From the NCBI GenBank assembly GCA_012295275.1, contig CM022677.1, forward strand, positions 16,182,628 through 16,192,627: DNA of 10,000 nucleotides. The letters are read 5' to 3'. The position numbers were made by a program, and so were the translations under genes. Position 1 is the first letter of the stretch, and the number at the start of each line of letters is the position of its first letter. The notes beneath the pieces were generated by a model. The model was not told the origin of the DNA. It ran no database searches and was given only the letters and a program-made list of their open reading frames with translations. Source of the DNA: Chrysomallon squamiferum (taxonomy: Eukaryota > Mollusca > Gastropoda > Neomphalida > Peltospiridae). Shown in pieces: positions 7,143 to 10,000 of the stretch.

Positions 7143-7176
7143 GTAAGTGTCATTTTTTTTTTGTTGTTCTTCTTCG

Positions 7177-7223
<47 letters not shown>

Positions 7224-7270
7224 TGTATTGATTATAATTATTTGTTTGTTTGTATGTTTGTTTATTTATT
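7177..7270. repeat. (TTAT)12 microsatellite with a TTTG/TTTA tail
   Basis: Twelve perfect TTAT units (7177-7224) are followed by interrupted TTTG and TTTA units to about 7270. Frames through it are Phe/Leu/Tyr-rich artefacts. Confidence 0.95.
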
Positions 7271-7603
7271 AATTTATCGCTCTGGTAAATTAATGATACT
7301 GCAATTCGAGAGTACCATCGTATTAAACGAGTCCTACATCAGTACTAAATACTAAATCTACAACCAAATGTTCTGAATAATCTGGGCGCTACAGTTCCAT
7401 TTTCAGTTTTCTAAGCCTCTTTTGAAAATTATCTCGTGGATTAAATATTTCCAGAAGTCATTGTTGTATTAGTAAAACGTTCATTATGACAACAAAAGAT
7501 AATTGTCATTTGCTTTTTGCTTTTTCTTCATTCTGTGGTTTCTTATGTTGTCGTTCGTTCATTTATTTGTTCTTTGATTCATTCATTTAATTTCATTTTT
7601 TTC
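7271..7603. other. unique AT-rich DNA, nothing recognised
   Basis: About 330 bp of mixed sequence with stops in all frames. I see no strong splice pair, RNA gene or repeat. If the untranslated exon at 7142 is real, this is intron. Confidence 0.6.
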
Positions 7604-7604
7604 C

Positions 7605-7662
<58 letters not shown>

Positions 7663-7673
7663 TTTTTTTTTTT
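7604..7673. repeat. (AAT)n microsatellite followed by a T run
   Basis: About 19 perfect AAT units (7604-7662) and then a run of T to 7673. This is the fourth same-orientation AAT array. Confidence 0.97.
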
Positions 7674-8040
7674 AAAACAGAGAAAAATGTAAATTTGATT
7701 CTGTCTTGTTTGACATACGGGTTACTTGTTGAAGCAGTGTGATTCACTTCAGTTTGATAATGTTTATTCTAAAAACTGGCTGAGGCTGTTTCAGGATGTA
7801 AATGTATGTATGGGTGTGTACGAAGGCCACATATAGACACGCAATGAATACACGAACATACAGACGCCCAAAAGGAAAAAAAAAAAACCACAGAGTCTCG
7901 TTTAAAATCTTATAAATTGTTAACAATACTGGTAAAAAAGAAAAAAAAAAAAAAATGTTTCTTTTCTTGTTCGCTTAAGTGTACATAATGAACACCTAAA
8001 GGTACGTTCATACGAAACAATTCACATTAACACTTTTTAA
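7674..8040. other. unique AT-rich DNA with A runs, nothing recognised
   Basis: It contains A runs at about 7877-7887 and 7936-7955 and a few TGTATG-type units near 7800. The 60-codon minus-strand frame here reads low-complexity Phe/Tyr/Thr sequence and has no family resemblance. Confidence 0.55.
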
Positions 8041-8061
8041 TATATATATATATATATATAT
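8041..8061. repeat. (TA)n short microsatellite
   Basis: About ten perfect TA units. Confidence 0.95.
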
Positions 8062-8608
8062 ACAATTATTACAATAAGATCATTACAATGCATCTCCTTT
8101 ACCACGATAATAACATTGGTCTTCAGGCCATATACAATCTTTCTAACCCTCATTTATAATCGTTTATTTAAAGACGAGTGTATAAACTAGGTATAATATA
8201 TTATCAACTATAAAAACGCCTATATATATAAAATTAAATTAAATGAATGGGCTTGAAATTAAATGAATACATACATACTTATCATTTTTTCGTTATAACG
8301 CTCAAGTTGTCGTGTTTTTGTTTTGTTTTCTTTTATCTGAATATCTAAAGACCGTTACAGTGTCTACATCTCATCCACTTCTCTCTCTTATGCTGACTGT
8401 ACTTTGATGTTACCAGACTGTTGCGGTATCTGAGTGAATGAGGGAGTGAAAAATGAACACGTTATTAGTTAGTTGCACACCGCCAAATGCCCGTTCACTG
8501 AATATCTAATAACAGGAGACAAATGCCCTCTTTGTTACACACGCGGGCCCTTTAAGAACGGTTACGTAATTCAAGGTAAAAAAGAAATTGTTAGAGGTAC
8601 GTCAACAC

Positions 8609-8612
<4 letters not shown>
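8062..8612 (+). other. unique segment ahead of the Draper/MEGF10-like gene; possible second 5' UTR exon
   Basis: There is no convincing coding region. The right part (8360-8580) is less AT-rich. CAAG at 8572-8575 followed by GTAAAA is a usable donor 240 bp before the acceptor at 8815, which would make a short 5' UTR intron containing the 44-base A run. The frame from 8473 that crosses the A run (KCPLCYTRGPF, then poly-Lys) starts from TTG rather than ATG and looks like chance. Confidence 0.3.
8561..8570. promoter_or_regulatory. PAR-bZIP/NFIL3-type palindrome
   Basis: GTTACGTAAT matches the RTTACGTAAY consensus of PAR-bZIP and NFIL3-type factors in full. It lies about 260 bp upstream of the ATG at 8830. 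The function is inferred from the motif and position only. Confidence 0.35.

Positions 8613-8656
<44 letters not shown>
8613..8656. repeat. 44-base A homopolymer
   Basis: The longest homopolymer in the window. Its length is likely variable and may be miscounted by sequencing. I see no clear retroposon body or target-site duplication around it. Confidence 0.95.
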
Positions 8657-8659
<3 letters not shown>

Positions 8660-8761
8660 ACAAAGCCGTAAAGAAAAGCCCACATAGATCCCTTTTCAAA
8701 ACAAATAACTGTCGAAAAATTCTCCTTGGGTCAAATGACTGGTTTTATATATTGACTGTAA

Positions 8762-8802
8762 CATATATGTATATATATATGCATGTGTGTGTATATATAT
8801 AT
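8762..8802. repeat. TA/TG alternating purine-pyrimidine tract
   Basis: Mixed TA and TG dinucleotides just before the pyrimidine tract of the acceptor at 8815. Confidence 0.85.
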
Positions 8803-8829
8803 GTTTGTCTTTTAGATAAGACATTGAAA

Positions 8830-8933
8830 ATGGGGTTGCTGTTGTTGTTCGCTGTGTTGACGTTGTTTCTCCCAAAAGACGTCGACGGCTCACTCATTCT
8901 CGGTGACGACAACGTTTGTGTTAAACTGCAAAG
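8830..8933 (+). CDS. Draper/MEGF10-like EMI protein, exon 1: signal peptide (5' end of gene)
   Basis: First coding exon of a secreted or type I membrane protein of the Draper/CED-1/MEGF10 kind, whose members act in phagocytic recognition at the cell surface. The ATG at 8830 has A at -3 and G at +4. Residues 3-14 (LLLLFAVLTLFL) form a signal-peptide core, with likely cleavage near VDG-S (residues 20-21). Mature sequence begins with DDNVC, the conserved first Cys motif of an EMI domain. TTGTCTTTTAG ending at 8815 is a good acceptor, so an untranslated exon probably lies upstream. The exon ends in phase 2 at CAAAG with donor GTGACT from 8934; reading on gives TGA at once. Joining to 9701 restores an Arg codon and continues the EMI pattern. 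Assignment rests on motifs recalled for the family, not on a search. Confidence 0.8.
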
Positions 8934-8965
8934 GTGACTATTTTATTACAGTTTTTTCCCTTGAT

Positions 8966-9022
8966 TTCTTCTTCTTCTTCTTCTTCTTATTATTATTATG
9001 TTTCTTCTTCTTCTTTACCACC

Positions 9023-9102
<80 letters not shown>

Positions 9103-9216
9103 AACTATTATTATTATTATCAATATTGCTACAATGTTTCTTGTTGTTGTTGTTGTTCTTCTTCTTCTTCTTATTCTTGTTCTTCTAGTTGTTTCTTTGT
9201 TTTGTTTTAATATTAG
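8966..9216. repeat. compound triplet array CTT - TTA - CTT - CAC - ACT - TTA - TTG - CTT
   Basis: Consecutive triplet blocks differ by one base. The largest is ACT, about 23 near-perfect copies at roughly 9033-9102; CAC units lie at 9017-9033 and TTG/CTT units at 9138-9187. It lies wholly within the intron at 8934-9700. Confidence 0.95.
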
Positions 9217-9255
9217 AACTAACGTTAGCAACAGCTTAATTATATAGAAAATAGA

Positions 9256-9371
9256 TGTAATAAGTGTAGTAGTAATAGTGCTAGCTGTGGTACCAGTAGC
9301 AGTAGCAGCAGTCTTAGTAGTAGTTGTGGTAGTAGTAGAAGTAGTAGAAGCACAACCAGTAGTAGTAGTTG
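9256..9371. repeat. degenerate AGT/AGC triplet array
   Basis: Interrupted GTA/AGT units with AGC, TGG and AGA variants, intronic. It resembles the interrupted AGT block near 3992-4068. Confidence 0.88.
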
Positions 9372-9404
9372 CGAAGTATATCTCATATCAGTGTTATATA
9401 ATAC

Positions 9405-9530
9405 TATCTGTCTGTCTGCCTGTCTGTCTGTATCTCTGTATGTATGTCTGTTTGTCTCTCCGCTGTGTCCATCTATCTGTCTGTCTCCCTATCTGTCTGT
9501 CTGTCTGTCTGTCTGTCTATCGCTCTGTCT
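9405..9530. repeat. (GTCT)n imperfect microsatellite
   Basis: GTCT units with GTAT, CTAT and TTTG interruptions, the cleanest run being at about 9493-9517. Short CTAC units follow near 9588-9602. Cys/Leu/Ser-rich frames through it are artefacts. Confidence 0.93.
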
Positions 9531-9665
9531 GGAAAGTCTATCATTTTTTTTCTCTTTCTCTGTATGTGTAACTGTTACCAGTAGTCTATCTACCTACCTA
9601 CTTACAACTCTAATCAGAAACATACACACATTTTAGTATAGTAGTGTAACATATGTAATATATTA

Positions 9666-9686
9666 CATATACATATATATATATAT
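9666..9686. repeat. TA-rich short tract before the EMI exon
   Basis: TACATATATATATATATA-type sequence directly ahead of the TTTTATTTATTTTAG acceptor region. Confidence 0.85.
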
Positions 9687-9700
9687 TTTATTTATTTTAG

Positions 9701-9796
9701 ATATACAGTAACAAAGATTGTCCCAGTTAAGAAAGCGAACCAGGTCTGCACATACACATGGTGCTTTCATTTTCCACCTCGCTGTAGACGATGCTA
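9701..9796 (+). CDS. Draper/MEGF10-like EMI protein, exon 2: N-terminal part of EMI domain (partial gene)
   Basis: A 96-bp exon between acceptor TTTATTTTAG (to 9700) and a consensus donor, TGCTA then GTAAGT, at 9797. It enters and leaves in phase 2. The joined protein continues R35-YTVTKIVPVKK, then QVCTYTWCFHFPPRC (residues 49-63). A WC(F/L) followed a few residues later by PPRC is the hallmark I know for EMI domains of Draper, NimA and MEGF10/11 proteins. Cysteines visible are 30, 51, 56, 63 and 66; C51 and C66 are less expected, as the family usually has Ser/Thr-x-Tyr after PPRC. The split final codon TA-x can give Tyr if the next exon starts with T or C. The rest of EMI and any EGF-like repeats and membrane segment lie beyond the window. 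Confidence 0.82.
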
Positions 9797-9814
9797 GTAA
9801 GTATACTTACATTA

Positions 9815-9954
9815 ACTCGAATTTCCGTTATCTCGAAATAACGTACATTTTTAGCACGAATATGGTTTGTGTGTATATATAGTAAGTGTATATTTACAAA
9901 ACTCGAATATCCGCTGTCTTGAAGTTTATTTTAACATGAGTACGGTTTGTATAT

Positions 9955-9958
<4 letters not shown>
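9815..9958. repeat. diverged tandem duplication, 86-bp offset
   Basis: ACTCGAATTTCCGTTATCTC at 9815 recurs as ACTCGAATATCCGCTGTCTT at 9901, and the match continues through GAA, a T-rich middle and the GGTTTGT block at both ends. Divergence suggests an old duplication or part of a repeat family. It lies in the intron after the EMI exon. Confidence 0.6.

Positions 9959-9989
<31 letters not shown>
9957..9989. repeat. (GT)n microsatellite
   Basis: About 16 perfect GT units near the right edge. Confidence 0.97.
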
Positions 9990-9990
<1 letters not shown>

Positions 9991-10000
9991 TTGAGTGTCT

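Larger units (their letters stand above)
8934..9700 (+). other. phase-2 intron of the Draper/MEGF10-like gene
   Basis: 767 bp from GTGACT to TTTATTTTAG. More than half of it is microsatellite: CTT, TTA, CAC, ACT, TTG, AGT and GTCT blocks. Open frames crossing it are homopolymeric Leu, Thr, Tyr, Val or Ser runs and are artefacts of triplet repeats. Confidence 0.78.

Noticed and set aside
7744-7926. 60-residue minus-strand frame
   Set aside because: Low complexity, no domain, no splice or promoter support, and it does not begin with ATG.
8561-8661. A-tailed retroposon with GTTAC flanking duplications around the 44-base A run
   Set aside because: The 5-bp match is too short and the putative body is under 60 bp with no recognisable SINE features.
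8473-8829. Long plus-strand frame in phase with the signal-peptide exon, containing poly-Lys
   Set aside because: It starts from TTG and reads a 44-base A run as poly-Lys, and a good acceptor at 8815 separates it from the signal-peptide exon. A signal peptide would not follow about 119 such residues.
8903-9247. Poly-Thr, poly-Leu, poly-Tyr and poly-Val frames on both strands
   Set aside because: All are readings of the intronic ACT/CTT/TTG arrays.
9278-9636. Val-rich and Cys/Leu/Ser-rich plus-strand frames resembling a cysteine-rich peptide
   Set aside because: They are translations of AGT and GTCT microsatellites within the intron. The regular Cys spacing comes from the 4-bp period.

Overview
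The window looks like AT-rich animal nuclear DNA. It has no bacterial-style gene packing, almost no long open frames, very dense microsatellites, and short coding islands ending at GT..AG splice signals. The best gene is a secreted or membrane protein with the start of an EMI domain of the Draper/MEGF10 type, a family large in molluscs and other invertebrates. With the abundant AAT, ACT, AAAT and GTCT microsatellites, this makes a lophotrochozoan such as a mollusc a reasonable guess. The sequence does not prove it.

Layout. 1-240: GATA and AAAT microsatellites around a short unique stretch. 340-424: a promoter-like island with two CRE/ATF-type sites, then a candidate first coding exon (381-424) with good start context and a good splice donor. 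521-3690: a minisatellite of about 165 copies of a 19-bp unit, with visible higher-order duplications; if the upstream exon is real, it lies in its first intron. 3691-4230: A-rich DNA and AGT/AAT/AAAT arrays. 4230-4905: unique DNA with two good acceptors (4370, 4614), one of which opens a possible terminal exon. 4973-5640: AAT, TA, CA and A arrays around an island with a perfect kappaB site and CRE sites (5075-5230). 5821-6304: an A/C-rich exon-like block with a 68-codon Thr-rich frame. 6348-6567: a degenerate 30-bp tandem repeat. 6653-6939: an AAT array and a short open frame ending at another CRE. 7020-8612: mostly unique or low-complexity DNA with two possible untranslated first exons for the downstream gene. 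8816-9796: signal-peptide exon, 767-bp microsatellite-filled intron, and EMI exon. 9797-10000: the next intron, with a diverged 86-bp tandem duplication and a GT array.

Two plus-strand transcription units are the simplest reading: a weakly supported one starting near 381, and the 5' end of a Draper/MEGF10-like gene whose remaining exons (rest of EMI, probably EGF repeats) lie beyond the right edge. Most long open frames here are translations of microsatellites. I see no CRISPR array, phage, operon, rRNA or tRNA, and no convincing transposase or reverse transcriptase.
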